64,000 nucleotides of DNA from Actinomyces radicidentis (GTDB taxonomy: Bacteria > Actinomycetota > Actinomycetes > Actinomycetales > Actinomycetaceae). Position numbers and translations under genes: made by a program. The notes under the pieces are model-generated. The model saw nothing but the letters and a program-made list of their open reading frames with translations, did no database searches and was not told the origin of the DNA. Every line of letters begins with the position of its first letter. Positions within the stretch are counted from its first letter, which is position 1. The DNA is taken from the NCBI RefSeq assembly GCF_001553565.1, contig NZ_CP014228.1, positions 1,302,001 to 1,366,000 of the forward strand, read 5' to 3'. Shown here one piece after another: positions 1-8,358 of the stretch.

Positions 1-1705
1 CGTCGGAGTCCTTGATGGCGGAGATGGCGATGGGAGTGCAGTAGGTGCCGTGGGCGGCGAAGGTCGCGTAGGCGTTCGCCATGGCCAGCGGGGTGACCTC
101 CTGGGCGCCGAGGATGATCGAGGGGCGCGGGTCGAGGTTGGAACCGTCGGCCTTGGTCACGCCCAGGTCCGCGGCGAGCTGTGAGACGTCGCAGACGTCG
201 AGCTGGGTGAGCATGCGCGCGTAGCCGACGTTGATGGACAGGGCGGTGTTCTGGATGACGTTGTGCGTGCCGCCCTCGCCGGGGTTCGCGTTGCTGACAG
301 TCCAGGAGTCCGCCATCTCAGGGGCACAGGGGATGGTCCACGACGACCTCGGAAAGGTCGTCTCGCTCGTGTTCATCGTGGTGTAGCCGGAGTGGCCGGT
401 CTGGTACCAGTCCGCGAGCACGAAGGTCTTGAAGGCCGATCCGGGCTGGAAGCCGTTCGAGTCGAGGCCACCGTGCGCAGCGTCCGCCGCGTACGAGATC
501 TGCGTGGCGCTCGCGTCGCTGGCGGAGGCGTCGCCATAGTTCGTGTTCTGGGACATCGCGAGCACCTTGCCGGTGCCTGGCTCTACGGAGACGAGAGCCG
601 CCTTGACGTTCGACGGGTCGTTCGTCGGGACGTACTCCTGAACCGCGGCGTCCGCAGCGGCCTGCTTGGCGGTGTCCAGGGTGGTCGTGATCTCGAGGCC
701 GCCGCGCAGGAGGACCTGCTCGCGCTCGGCCGCCGTCTTCCCGTAGAGGGACGAGCTCTCGATCTCCCCGACGACGTACTGGCAGAAGTAGGCTGCCGAG
801 CCGGCCGTGCCGCAGCCGCCGACGGCGTCCTTGACGTGCAGCATGTCCGCGATCTGGGTGTTGAGGCCCTCGTCGTACTGCTGCTTGGTGATGAACTGCT
901 CCTCGTACATCTTCTGCAGGACCCAGTCCATGCGGGACTTCGCCTTGTCCGGGTTGGAGACCGGGTCGTAGGCGCCGGGGGCGTTCGTCAGGCCCGAGAG
1001 CAGGGCCGCCTCGGGGATGCTGAGGTCCTTGGCGGACTTGGAGAAGTAGTGCTGGGCACTGGCCTCGACGCCGTAGGTCGAGGGGCCGAAGGCCGCGATG
1101 TTGAGGTAGCCCTCGAGGATCTGCTGCTTGGAGTACTTCTGCTCGAGGGTGAGCGCGTACTTGATCTCGCGCAGCTTGCGGGCGACCGTCGGCTCCTTCG
1201 CGGCGACGATGGCGGACTGGTCGTCCTGCTGGAGGGCGGCCTCGACGAGGACGTTGCGGACGTACTGCTGCGTGAGGGTCGAGGCGCCCTGCGTCTCGCC
1301 GGAGTTCGCGTTGGCGACGAGCGCGCGGACGATGCCGGCCGGGTCGACGCCCTTGTGCTCGTAGAAGCGGCGGTCCTCGACGGCGACGATCGCGTTCTGG
1401 ATGTTCGGCGACATGTCCGCCAGCCTCACGACGATGCGGTTCTCCGCGTAGAACTGCGCGAGCTCCGTGCCGTCGGCGGCCTTGATGACGGAGACCTGGC
1501 TCGGCTCGAGGACGTTGAAGTCGCTCGGCAGCTCGTCGAAGAGCTTCTGGGAGGCGTTGGTGACCGCGGCGGCGCCGCCGACGAGCGGTGCGGCGAAGCC
1601 CGCGGTGAGGATGCCGCCCACCCCTGAGAGCAGGAGGAAGACGAGCAGCATCGCGATGACCTGCGCCGGGGAGAGCGACCGGTCTCGGGAGGAGGCGTTC
1701 GACAT
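1..1705 (-). CDS. Bifunctional penicillin-binding protein (transglycosylase/transpeptidase), C-terminus cut by window edge
   Basis: Class A PBP that polymerises and cross-links peptidoglycan at the outer face of the membrane. The reading frame starts at the ATG complementary to 1703-1705 and runs off the window start, so the C-terminus is missing. After a short cytoplasmic tail there is one membrane anchor (about residues 14-40), then a GT51 domain with EDRRFYEHKG and the GASTLTQQ motif, then a transpeptidase domain with the SxxK motif as SAFK and the SxN motif as SIN. A TACCCT hexamer lies 6 nt upstream of the ATG (complement of 1712-1717) with no ribosome binding site, so it is probably translated from a leaderless mRNA. 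The divergent WhiB4/WblA-like gene next door matches the ponA2-whiB4 pairing known in mycobacteria, so this is best called PonA2-like. Confident in family, less so in exact orthology. Confidence 0.93.
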   Translation of the reverse strand, partial: MSNASSRDRSLSPAQVIAMLLVFLLLSGVGGILTAGFAAPLVGGAAAVTNASQKLFDELPSDFNVLEPSQVSVIKAADGTELAQFYAENRIVVRLADMSPNIQNAIVAVEDRRFYEHKGVDPAGIVRALVANANSGETQGASTLTQQYVRNVLVEAALQQDDQSAIVAAKEPTVARKLREIKYALTLEQKYSKQQILEGYLNIAAFGPSTYGVEASAQHYFSKSAKDLSIPEAALLSGLTNAPGAYDPVSNPDKAKSRMDWVLQKMYEEQFITKQQYDEGLNTQIADMLHVKDAVGGCGTAGSAAYFCQYVVGEIESSSLYGKTAAEREQVLLRGGLEITTTLDTAKQAAADAAVQEYVPTNDPSNVKAALVSVEPGTGKVLAMSQNTNYGDASASDASATQISYAADAAHGGLDSNGFQPGSAFKTFVLADWYQTGHSGYTTMNTSETTFPRSSWTIPCAPEMADSWTVSNANPGEGGTHNVIQNTALSINVGYARMLTQLDVCDVSQLAADLGVTKADGSNLDPRPSIILGAQEVTPLAMANAYATFAAHGTYCTPIAISAIKDSD

Positions 1706-2069
1706 GGGGTCAGGGTACGTGCCGCTCGCTCCGGAGCGCTGTGGGGCACGGCATGGCGGACCTGGAAATCGGCTAGGAGCCGCGCCTCCCGGGACTGTGA
1801 GTCCGTGGCGACGCGCCGACGGCGGTCGCCGCCGCGGCGCTCGGGGCGGGCGGCCCGGATGCCGGGCGGGCGGACGGCCTGCGCACCTCGGTTCGCCGTC
1901 GGTGGGACCAATGGGGTGGAGCCGCTGTTCACTACACCACGACGCGGTCGCGACACGCCCAATTGGGACCGTGCCCCGGTGTGGATTTGGTCAAACGGCG
2001 AGTTTGGGCATACCTTCGGGGTGTGACGCGGGTGACAACGTCGTCGCCCGATGCGATATGGGAGAAGTA
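1706..2069. promoter_or_regulatory. Divergent PBP/WhiB intergenic region
   Basis: Non-coding 364-nt region between divergent genes. The left side carries the leaderless -10 of the PBP gene at 1712-1717 (minus strand). The right side is less GC-rich from about 1955 to 2040 and should hold the whiB promoter. A GGAGAAG ribosome binding site at 2061-2067 precedes the whiB ATG. I see no convincing coding sequence. Confidence 0.5.
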
Positions 2070-2396
2070 ATGACGACGATCGATCAGTCCTGGGCCGTCC
2101 GAGCGGCCTGCGCGAACGTCGAGCCCGACCAGCTCTTCGGCAAGGGCGCCGAGCAGCGCGACGCCCGCTCGCTCTGCTTCTCCTGCCCTGTGCGCATGGA
2201 GTGCCTCGCCGAGGCCCTCGACTCCGAGTCCTCCTTCGGCGTGTGGGGCGGCCTCACCGAGCGCGAGCGCCGCGCCCTGCTGCGTCGCTTCCCCGAGGTC
2301 GAGGACTGGGGCGCCTGGCTCCAGCGCGAGGACGACGACCTCGTCGCCGAGATCCACGCCCGCCGGGCCCCGCGCATCCTCGCCCACGTGCGCTGA
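2070..2396 (+). CDS. WhiB-family transcriptional regulator (WhiB4/WblA type)
   Basis: 108-residue iron-sulfur DNA-binding regulator. The four cluster-ligating cysteines are C14, C36, C39 and C45 (spacing C-x21-C-x2-C-x5-C), followed by the turn motif GVWGG and the basic ERERRALLRR stretch that binds DNA in this family. The tail with PEVEDWGAWL resembles WhiB4/WblA, which senses oxygen and nitric oxide through a [4Fe-4S] cluster. The start is set by GGAGAAG at 2061-2067; an in-frame ATG at 2058 is too far upstream of any Shine-Dalgarno. It lies divergent to the PonA2-like PBP, the same neighbour as in mycobacteria. WhiB family is certain; the WhiB4 subclass is inferred from sequence likeness and context. 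Confidence 0.93.
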   Translation: MTTIDQSWAVRAACANVEPDQLFGKGAEQRDARSLCFSCPVRMECLAEALDSESSFGVWGGLTERERRALLRRFPEVEDWGAWLQREDDDLVAEIHARRAPRILAHVR

Positions 2397-2435
2397 GGAC
2401 GGACCCGCCGCGGGCTGCACCGCCCGGGGCGTCCG

Positions 2436-2498
2436 CTGTGAGGTCGCGCTACCCCGGCTCCGCCGTCCCCTGTGAGGTCGCGCTACCCCGGCTCCGCC
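2436..2498. repeat. Two-copy tandem repeat (29-nt unit, 34-nt period)
   Basis: A 29-nt unit beginning CTGTGAGGTCGCGC occurs at 2436-2464 and again, identical, at 2470-2498, in the 239-nt gap between whiB and the small DUF4177-like gene. Function unknown; it could be a regulatory site duplication or a slippage product. Confidence 0.8.
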
Positions 2499-2635
2499 AT
2501 CCGCTGCGCGCCGTCGCACTCGTGGTGCGGGCTCGCACCCTCTGCGCGCCCACGCCGCAAGGCTCGGCCGTGCAACGGGTGCCAAGGTGCGCAAGGGATG
2601 CGAACGTGACGTGAGCGTGCAGGTAGCCTCGACGC

Positions 2636-2797
2636 ATGACTACTTGGGAATACGCCACGCTGCCCCTGCTCACCCACGCGACGAAGCAGATCCTCGACCA
2701 GTGGGGCGCTGACGGCTGGGAGCTCGTCCAGGTCGTCCCCGGCCCGACCGGGTCCGACAACCTCGTGGCCTACATGAAGCGCCCGAAGAACGACTGA
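2636..2797 (+). CDS. Small conserved DUF4177-like protein
   Basis: 53-residue protein with the pattern WEYATLPLLTHATKQILDQW ... GWELVQVV, typical of the short DUF4177-like proteins conserved in actinobacteria. Function unknown. It is too short for many gene callers, but coding is supported by its motif content, by a TAGCCT -10 hexamer at 2624-2629 placed 6 nt before the ATG (leaderless arrangement), and by a terminator-like hairpin just after its stop. It sits between whiB and crp, as a similar tiny gene does in other actinobacteria. No signal peptide or membrane segment. Confidence 0.85.
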   Translation: MTTWEYATLPLLTHATKQILDQWGADGWELVQVVPGPTGSDNLVAYMKRPKND

Positions 2798-2834
2798 CCC
2801 CGCCCGTCGACCACGGGCCGGCGGACGCGACGGA

Positions 2835-2864
2835 GGGCCTGACCACCTCACGGTGGCCAGGCCC
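2835..2864. terminator. Bidirectional terminator hairpin
   Basis: Arms 2835-2847 and 2852-2864 (GGGCCTGACCACC / GGTGGCCAGGCCC, one mismatch) with a 4-nt loop, placed between the convergent DUF4177-like and crp genes. No clear T-run, as is usual in actinobacteria. Confidence 0.7.
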
Positions 2865-2889
2865 TCCTGCTCGTTGTGGGGTGGGCGCC

Positions 2890-3567
2890 TCAGCGGGCGC
2901 GGCGGCGCAGGCGGTCGACGTCGAGGAGCGTGACGGCGCGGCCCTCGAGGCGGATCCAGCCGCGGGAGACGAACTCCGCGAGCGACTTGTTGACGGTCTC
3001 ACGGGAGGCGCCGACCAGCTGGGCGAGCTCCTCCTGGGTGAGGTCGTGCGGGACGTGGACGCCGTCCTCCGTGGTGGAGCCGAAGCGGTCCGCGAGGTCC
3101 AGCAGGGCCTTGGCCACACGGCCGGGGACGTCTGAGAAGACGAGGTCGGCGAGGGCCGTGTTCGTGCGGCGCAGACGCTGGGCGAGGGCACGCAGCATGT
3201 CCTTGGCGAGGGCCGGGTGCGTCTCGATGAAGCTCATGAGCTGGTTGTGCTCGAGCGTGAGCATCTCGGTCGGCGCGACGGCGGTCGCGGTCGTGGAGCG
3301 CGGGCCCGGGTCGAAGAGGGTCAGCTCGCCGACGATCTCGCCCGGGCCCAGGACGGCGAGGAGGTTCTCGCGCCCGTCCGGAGAGGCGTGGCCGAGCTTC
3401 ACCTTGCCGGAGAGGAGGATGTAGAGGCGGTCGCCCGCGTCCCCCTCGTTGAAGAGGGTCTCGCCGCGACGCAGGGTCGTCTGCGTCATCATGGAGCGGA
3501 GCTCCTCCAGCTCCTCCGGGCTCATCCCCTCGAAGAGCGGGATCCTGGAGATGATGCTGTCTTCCAC
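2890..3567 (-). CDS. crp: Crp/Fnr-family cAMP-responsive transcriptional regulator (Crp/GlxR-like)
   Basis: 225-residue global regulator. The N-terminal cyclic-nucleotide-binding beta-barrel has the phosphate-binding cassette GEIVGELTLFD...PRSTTATA, with the Arg-Ser pair that holds the cAMP phosphate. A dimerisation helix follows, then a C-terminal winged helix (LTQEELAQLVGASRETVNK). Length and motifs match mycobacterial Crp and corynebacterial GlxR. The start is a GTG preceded by AGGAGGA. It is divergent from nth, the same neighbour as in M. tuberculosis. A weak Crp-like half-palindrome at 3645-3660 in the shared promoter region suggests autoregulation. Confident. Confidence 0.95.
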   Translation of the reverse strand: MEDSIISRIPLFEGMSPEELEELRSMMTQTTLRRGETLFNEGDAGDRLYILLSGKVKLGHASPDGRENLLAVLGPGEIVGELTLFDPGPRSTTATAVAPTEMLTLEHNQLMSFIETHPALAKDMLRALAQRLRRTNTALADLVFSDVPGRVAKALLDLADRFGSTTEDGVHVPHDLTQEELAQLVGASRETVNKSLAEFVSRGWIRLEGRAVTLLDVDRLRRRAR

Positions 3568-3644
3568 GAAGTCTCCTCCTGGTGGTCGTCGTCGGGGTCT
3601 CTCCGGTGCCCGGAGACGGCCCGCAGGTCTATCCTGCCACGGTC

Positions 3645-3660
3645 TGTGACCTGTGGCACG
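3645..3660. promoter_or_regulatory. Possible Crp-binding site between crp and nth
   Basis: TGTGACCTGTGGCACG partly matches the TGTGA-N6-TCACA operator of actinobacterial Crp/GlxR: the left half is perfect, the right half keeps CAC. Its position in the crp/nth divergent region fits autoregulation, but the match is imperfect. Confidence 0.35.
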
Positions 3661-3732
3661 CCGTCGAGCATTGTAGTCTCGGAGTGCGCCAGGTCAAACG
3701 GCTGCGCGCTCGATCACGCTCTCGGAGGACCC

Positions 3733-4407
3733 GTGCCACGACGCCGCCAGGACCCGGCCGCGGCCCCGGACCCCGCGCTCGTCGCCCGGGCCGCCGCCGT
3801 CGACGACGAGCTCCGCGTCCTCTACCCCGACGCCCGCTGCGGCCTCGACCACGACGGCCCCTTCCAGCTCCTCGTCGCCACGGTCCTGTCCGCCCAGACC
3901 ACCGACGCCCGCGTCAACACCACCACCCCGGGCCTCTTCGAGCGCTACCCCGACGCCGCCGCGCTGGCCGGCGCCGACCGCGCCGAGCTCGAGACCGCGC
4001 TCAAACCGCTGGGCATGCAGCGCACCCGCGCCGAACGGCTCCTCGGCCTCGGCGAGGAGCTGAGCACGCGGTTCGACGGCGTCGTCCCGAGCACCCGAGA
4101 GGAGCTCGTCAGCCTGCCCGGCGTCGGCCGCAAGACCGCCAACGTCGTCCTCGGCAACGCCTTCGACGTCCCCGCCATCACGGTGGACACCCACGTCGGT
4201 CGGCTGTCGCGGCGGCTCGGCTGGACCACTCAGAAGGACCCTCTCAAGGCCGAGCGCGACATCGCGGCGCTCTGGGACCCCGAGCGCTGGACTGACGGCT
4301 GCCACAGGCTCATCGAGCACGGCCGCGCCGTCTGCCACGCGCGCTCGCCGCGATGCGAGGAGTGCCCGCTGCTCGACGCCGGCCTGTGCCCGCAGGTCGG
4401 GGTCTAG
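3733..4407 (+). CDS. nth: Endonuclease III (DNA glycosylase/AP lyase)
   Basis: 224-residue base-excision repair enzyme that removes oxidised pyrimidines and nicks the abasic site. The helix-hairpin-helix LPGVGRKTANVV carries the catalytic lysine, and TVDTHV gives the catalytic aspartate. A C-terminal [4Fe-4S] loop has the form C-x6-C-x2-C-x7-C; the last spacing is two residues longer than the x5 I know from E. coli. Start GTG at 3733 is chosen for the GGAGG at 3724-3728; the open frame extends further upstream but without homology. Convergent with the following hydrolase gene. Confidence 0.95.
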   Translation: MPRRRQDPAAAPDPALVARAAAVDDELRVLYPDARCGLDHDGPFQLLVATVLSAQTTDARVNTTTPGLFERYPDAAALAGADRAELETALKPLGMQRTRAERLLGLGEELSTRFDGVVPSTREELVSLPGVGRKTANVVLGNAFDVPAITVDTHVGRLSRRLGWTTQKDPLKAERDIAALWDPERWTDGCHRLIEHGRAVCHARSPRCEECPLLDAGLCPQVGV

Positions 4408-4459
4408 GAGCGAGGGCGCCGGGCCAGACGTGCGTCGCCGTACTCAGCCGTCCTCACCG

Positions 4460-4534
4460 CGCCGAGCTCGTACCTTTCGCCCTGAGACCCACGGCAGGGC
4501 TGATGGTCTCGGAACGAGAGGTACGAGCTCGGCG
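4460..4534. terminator. Long imperfect hairpin between convergent genes
   Basis: Arms 4460-4479 and 4515-4534 pair at 19 of 20 positions (core CGCCGAGCTCGTACC / GGTACGAGCTCGGCG). Inside them GAGACC (4484-4489) pairs with GGTCTC (4505-4510), making a two-tier stem between nth and the convergent hydrolase. Most likely a bidirectional terminator; similar in design to the hairpin at 20931-20993. Confidence 0.65.
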
Positions 4535-4572
4535 TACTGCGACGGTCGGTCCGGAGGGGTGGGCGTCCCTGC

Positions 4573-5502
4573 TCAGGCGTTCTCGGCGAGGAAGGGCAGG
4601 AGCGCGTCGGCGAAGGCCTCCGACGCCTCCAGCTGCGGGAAGTGCCCCACGCCCTGCACCGTCACCTGAGCCAGCGGCCCGGCCACGTGGTGCGTGTCGC
4701 GGGCGTAGGCCTGCGCCGGCTGCACCGGGTCGAGCTCGCCCTGGATCGCCATGACGGGCACCTCCACGCGCCGGTCGAGGGCTGCGATCTCCGTGCGCGA
4801 GAGCATCGAGCGGCGCATCGTCTCCAGCGCCGAGTGCGCGGCGCCCGGGCGGTCCATGAGGGAGGCGTAGTAGCCGGCGGGCTCCGCCGCGAGGTCCTTG
4901 GTGCGCGGCCCGGCCCAGGAGCGCAGGATGCGGTCGACGCTCGCGCTCGAGCGCAGGCGCCGCTCGGCGACGACCGGCGTCTTGAAGCCCAGGTACTGGA
5001 AGGCAGCGCCGGACAGGGCCCGCCCGCGCAGCGAGCGCACGGCGAGCGGGTGCGGGGCCCCCACGGGCACGATCCCGTTGAGCATCCCCGCGTGCGTCCC
5101 GGCCATCGTCCAGGCGACCTGACCACCGATGCCACCGCCGACGACGAGCGCGCGCTCGTGGCCCAGTGCGCGGACGACGGCGGCGACGTCGTCGGCCAGG
5201 GTGACGAGGTCGTAGCCGGTCGGCGGGCGGTCGGAGCCGCCGAAGCCGCGCAGGTCGACGGCGGCGGTGCGGTAGCCGGCGTCGCCGAGGACGGGCAGGA
5301 CCTCGTGCCAGGACCACCAGCACTCGGGGAAGCCGTGGAGGAGGACGACGAGCGGCGGGGTGCGGTCGGGCGCGCCCCCGTCGGCGGCGACCTCCTGGCT
5401 CAGCGGCGACTCGGGGCCCGCGAGGGCGACGTGGAAGCGCGTGCCACCGGCGGTGACGTCGCGGTGGGTCCAGGGGCCGGGGCGGTTGACGATGACGGGC
5501 AC
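4573..5502 (-). CDS. Alpha/beta-hydrolase, epoxide-hydrolase-like, nucleophile replaced
   Basis: 309-residue alpha/beta-hydrolase fold resembling epoxide hydrolases. The oxyanion motif HGFPE, the RGFGGSD motif, the acid region GELDP and the C-terminal histidine in VGHFPQLE are present. However the nucleophile elbow reads VVGGGIGGQ where the family has VGHD-x-G-G, so the His-Asp pair is Gly-Gly and no nucleophile is visible. It may be a non-catalytic protein or use a different mechanism. The GTG start is preceded by TAGGGT (complement of 5509-5514) at 6 nt, a leaderless arrangement. An EphE-type hydrolase lies near nth/crp in mycobacteria, so context fits. Substrate unknown. Confidence 0.88.
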   Translation of the reverse strand: MPVIVNRPGPWTHRDVTAGGTRFHVALAGPESPLSQEVAADGGAPDRTPPLVVLLHGFPECWWSWHEVLPVLGDAGYRTAAVDLRGFGGSDRPPTGYDLVTLADDVAAVVRALGHERALVVGGGIGGQVAWTMAGTHAGMLNGIVPVGAPHPLAVRSLRGRALSGAAFQYLGFKTPVVAERRLRSSASVDRILRSWAGPRTKDLAAEPAGYYASLMDRPGAAHSALETMRRSMLSRTEIAALDRRVEVPVMAIQGELDPVQPAQAYARDTHHVAGPLAQVTVQGVGHFPQLEASEAFADALLPFLAENA

Positions 5503-5538
5503 GGGCTCACCCTAGCGACGCTCGGCGGCGGGTCCCTC

Positions 5539-5862
5539 CTACGCCAGCAGGAGGCTCGCGACGACGTACACGGCCGTCCCGCCCACGAGGGACAGTCCGA
5601 TCGAGCGGCGCCACAGGTGCAGGCCCGCCGTCGAGGCGATCCCGGCGAGGGCCGGCACCCACGTGGCCGGGGCGGTGGTGACGTCGTCGAGGGTGTAGGC
5701 GACGAGCACGATCATGACGCCCAGCGGCATCGTGCGCGCCAGGAAAGCGATGAGGGGACTGCGCTCGCGGCCGCGCATGAGTGCGAAGGGCGCGATCCTG
5801 CAGGCGAAGGTGATGACCGCGACGACGACCACTGCGATCGCGATCTGGCTGTTCGTGAGCAT
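5539..5862 (-). CDS. azlD: Branched-chain amino acid exporter small subunit (AzlD)
   Basis: 107-residue integral membrane protein with four hydrophobic segments and the CRIAPFALM signature near residue 21 typical of AzlD. With AzlC it forms a two-component exporter for branched-chain amino acids and analogues. It follows azlC by 41 nt on the same strand; GAGGGGG lies upstream of the ATG at 5862. Family assignment is firm; the substrate is inferred from the family. Confidence 0.9.
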   Translation of the reverse strand: MLTNSQIAIAVVVVAVITFACRIAPFALMRGRERSPLIAFLARTMPLGVMIVLVAYTLDDVTTAPATWVPALAGIASTAGLHLWRRSIGLSLVGGTAVYVVASLLLA

Positions 5863-5903
5863 CAGACGGCCGCCCCCTCGTGGGAGGAGCCATTGGAACG
5901 GCG

Positions 5904-6686
5904 CTACGTGTACAGGCCGATGAGCCCGAGGGCGAGGACGCCCAGCGCGCTCAGCAGCGCGGCGGAGCCGCCCACGGCCAGCCCGACGACGCCGGCGACG
6001 AGGCCGATGGCGAGCGCCGCGACGTCGGGGTGGGAGCGCCAGTTCTCGATGGCGAGGACGACGAAGAGCGCGGTGAGGACGAAGCCGAGGAGGCTGGTCC
6101 GGGCCCCGACGAGACTCGCCAGGCCCGTCCCGGCGAGGGCGCCCGCCGTCGTCCCGAGCGTCCAGGAGGACTGGGAGACCGCCTCGACGGTGAGCAGGTA
6201 GGTGCTCGACATCCGCGTGCGGTCCTTGGAGGCCAGGAGGGCGTAGACCTCGTCCGTGATCGCGTGGACCGCGTAGAGGCGCGTCAGGGCGTTCCCGCGG
6301 ATGCGGTCCAGGGGGAAGCCGAGTCCGTAGAAGATGTGGCGGCCCGAGACGAAGGCGGCCGAGGCGGCGATCGCGGCCAGCGGCTCCCCGGCTCCGGCGA
6401 GCGGGACGAGCAGCATCTGCATCGTGCCGGAGTAGATGACGAGGCTCCACACCGGCGCCCACCACCAGGACAGGCCCTCGGCGACGAGGAGCATGCCGGC
6501 GGCGAGGCCGAGGGTGATGTAACCGATCATGATCGGCGTCGCGTCGCGAAGACCGTCGCGTGCGGAGGACATCGTCGCGGGCTGGGGTGCCGGGGCGCCC
6601 GGGACGGCCGGGTCCGGACGGGGGCCCGGAGCGCCGTCGGGGAGGTCGGCGCCGTCCAGGGGCGCGGGGGAGTCGGGGGTGGGCAC
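5904..6686 (-). CDS. azlC: Branched-chain amino acid exporter large subunit (AzlC)
   Basis: 260-residue permease with the AzlC hallmarks SGTMQMLLV, FVSGRHIFYG and AITDEVYAL and several transmembrane helices; pairs with AzlD downstream. I place the start at the GTG complementary to 6684-6686, because TACCCT (complement of 6694-6699) lies 7 nt upstream and there is no ribosome binding site, the pattern of leaderless genes in this window. This gives a proline-rich 38-residue cytoplasmic N-terminus. The alternative ATG at 6572 begins directly at the conserved domain (MSSARDGLRDATP). Function firm, start moderate. Confidence 0.9.
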   Translation of the reverse strand: MPTPDSPAPLDGADLPDGAPGPRPDPAVPGAPAPQPATMSSARDGLRDATPIMIGYITLGLAAGMLLVAEGLSWWWAPVWSLVIYSGTMQMLLVPLAGAGEPLAAIAASAAFVSGRHIFYGLGFPLDRIRGNALTRLYAVHAITDEVYALLASKDRTRMSSTYLLTVEAVSQSSWTLGTTAGALAGTGLASLVGARTSLLGFVLTALFVVLAIENWRSHPDVAALAIGLVAGVVGLAVGGSAALLSALGVLALGLIGLYT

Positions 6687-6838
6687 GGCGAACAGGGTAG
6701 GGGCGGCCCGAGGACCGGGCCGACGGCGGTTGCGTCCTGAGACCGGCCGGGCACGACGGCGCCCGCCGTCCCCGGCGGGAGAGGGCGGGCGCTGTGCGGT
6801 GCGTGCGCTCGGCGGTGCCTGGTCGCGCGGTGCGGGTC

Positions 6839-8293
6839 TCAGGCGCGGCGCACGCGGTCGACGACCTCCTGCTCCCGGCGTCCAGCGCGGCGCGAGGAGT
6901 GGGAGATGACGCCGACGACGATGAGCGCGAGGCCGATGACGGCGAAGCGCCCGGTGGCGGCGTCGGTCCAGAAGTAGGTCGCGAGGGCCGAGCCGAGGCT
7001 CGAGTGGTCGGACAGGTCCGACAGGAAGGGCGTCACGGTCTGGTTCGCCCAGTCCGGGACCGCCAGGCCGAGGACGCCCACGGCGAGCGTGAGGACGCCC
7101 ATGACGAAGGAGCCGACGGAGGATCGGCGGGCCGTCCACAGCGCGATGGCGAGGACGAGCGCCCCGATGCCGAGCTCGACGAGCCCGCGGGTGTCACGGC
7201 CGAAGAAGTAGGCCTTGACGGACTCGCTGAGGATCCCCTGCCCGTGGTGGATGAGGAACCAGGCGGCCGGCAGCAGCACGATCGACAGGAGGATCCCGGC
7301 CCAGTGCGCGCCGGCGCGCGAGGCCGGCTTCCCGACGACGCTCGAGCCGTCCAGGATGACGTCGTCCTCGGTGCGCGGGCGCTCCGAGCGGGCGGGCTTG
7401 GACGTGGAGCCGGTGGCGGCGGCCCCGGTTGCCGCGGCGGTCCCGACGGCGACGGCGCCCGCCGCGCCGGAGCCCGGCTCGATGGTCGTCGTCGGCGCGG
7501 GGTCCTCGCTCTGGCGCTGGGCGGGGAAGCTCGAGGTCGGCTCGACGTCCTCCGTGGCGGCGACGGGGAGCGCGGAGGTGGGGGCGCCGTCGTCGACGCC
7601 CTCGGCGGGCAGGGCGGTCGTGGCGGCGGCGTCCTCGGTTTCGTCCTGGGTGGAGAACAGGGAGCGGCGGCGCAGGGCCGTCGGGGTGAGCGCGGCCGTG
7701 GCGACGTCGTCGCCCTCGGTGCCGTCCTGCTCGAGGACGTCGGGCTCCCCCTCGCGGGGGCTGGCCGTGGGCTGGACCGGGCCGACCTGCTCGAGCGGGC
7801 CGTTGCTGTAGTCCCAGGAGCGCTCGGACTCGCTGGGCTCGCGGAGGGACTCGACGTCCAGGTCCTCGTCGGCGGCGAGGTCCTCGACGACGTCCTCCTC
7901 GATGATCGGGTCGGCGGCGGGCTCGGCGACCTCGTCGGAGGCGGCGTCCTCCGCCTCGACGCGGTGGCTCAGGCCAGCGAGCTCGGCGAGCTGCTCGTCG
8001 GTGTAGCGGCTCGAGCCGGTGCTGCGGGGCGCGGAGGCCGCGATGGCCTCGTAGGGGTCCTCGTCGCCGCCGGCCGGGGCCTCGTCGGCCTCGCCGGTGA
8101 GGGCGGAGCCGTCGGAGGCGCCGGTGACGACCTCCGGGTCCTGCTCGACGGCCGCGACGGGGTCGTCGTGCACGGACACGACCTCGCCGTCGTCGGCGAC
8201 GACGGGGGTCGGCTCGGGCATCTCGAGGGAATCGCCCTGGGCGGGCTCAGGGAACCGGGCGTCGTCCGGCCGTGGGGTGTTCTCAGTGGTCAC
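6839..8293 (-). CDS. Membrane protein with long acidic disordered N-terminus
   Basis: 484 residues: roughly the first 320 are acidic, Ala/Pro/Thr/Glu-rich and probably disordered, and the last 150 hold four predicted membrane helices. The membrane part contains ARRSSVGSFVMG and RRAGRREQE, matched by ARRSSLGSLVAG and RRAGRTEAR in the neighbour at 8359-9378, so the two are paralogues. The start is a GTG with GGAGAAGGAGG upstream. It lies 65 nt after its paralogue on the same strand, probably co-transcribed. No enzymatic motif is seen; function unknown. The acidic tail may bind partner proteins, but that is speculation. Confidence 0.8.
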   Translation of the reverse strand: MTTENTPRPDDARFPEPAQGDSLEMPEPTPVVADDGEVVSVHDDPVAAVEQDPEVVTGASDGSALTGEADEAPAGGDEDPYEAIAASAPRSTGSSRYTDEQLAELAGLSHRVEAEDAASDEVAEPAADPIIEEDVVEDLAADEDLDVESLREPSESERSWDYSNGPLEQVGPVQPTASPREGEPDVLEQDGTEGDDVATAALTPTALRRRSLFSTQDETEDAAATTALPAEGVDDGAPTSALPVAATEDVEPTSSFPAQRQSEDPAPTTTIEPGSGAAGAVAVGTAAATGAAATGSTSKPARSERPRTEDDVILDGSSVVGKPASRAGAHWAGILLSIVLLPAAWFLIHHGQGILSESVKAYFFGRDTRGLVELGIGALVLAIALWTARRSSVGSFVMGVLTLAVGVLGLAVPDWANQTVTPFLSDLSDHSSLGSALATYFWTDAATGRFAVIGLALIVVGVISHSSRRAGRREQEVVDRVRRA

Positions 8294-8358
8294 GGGGCCT
8301 CCTTCTCCACCTCAACCGTAGTGGGAGGGCGCCCCGCCCGCGCGGAGGCGTGCCGCGC

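Noticed and set aside
263-1627. 454-codon plus-strand open frame opposite the PBP
   Set aside because: Arg/Val/Gly-rich antisense shadow of the PBP frame, with no domain or start signal; the minus strand has all PBP motifs.
2051-2614. 187-codon frame over whiB
   Set aside because: Shifted frame of whiB with Arg/Pro-rich translation; whiB has the four cysteines and ribosome binding site.
4642-6201. 519-codon plus-strand frame
   Set aside because: Antisense to the hydrolase and AzlD/AzlC genes, low-complexity Arg/Gly/Asp composition typical of GC-rich shadow frames.
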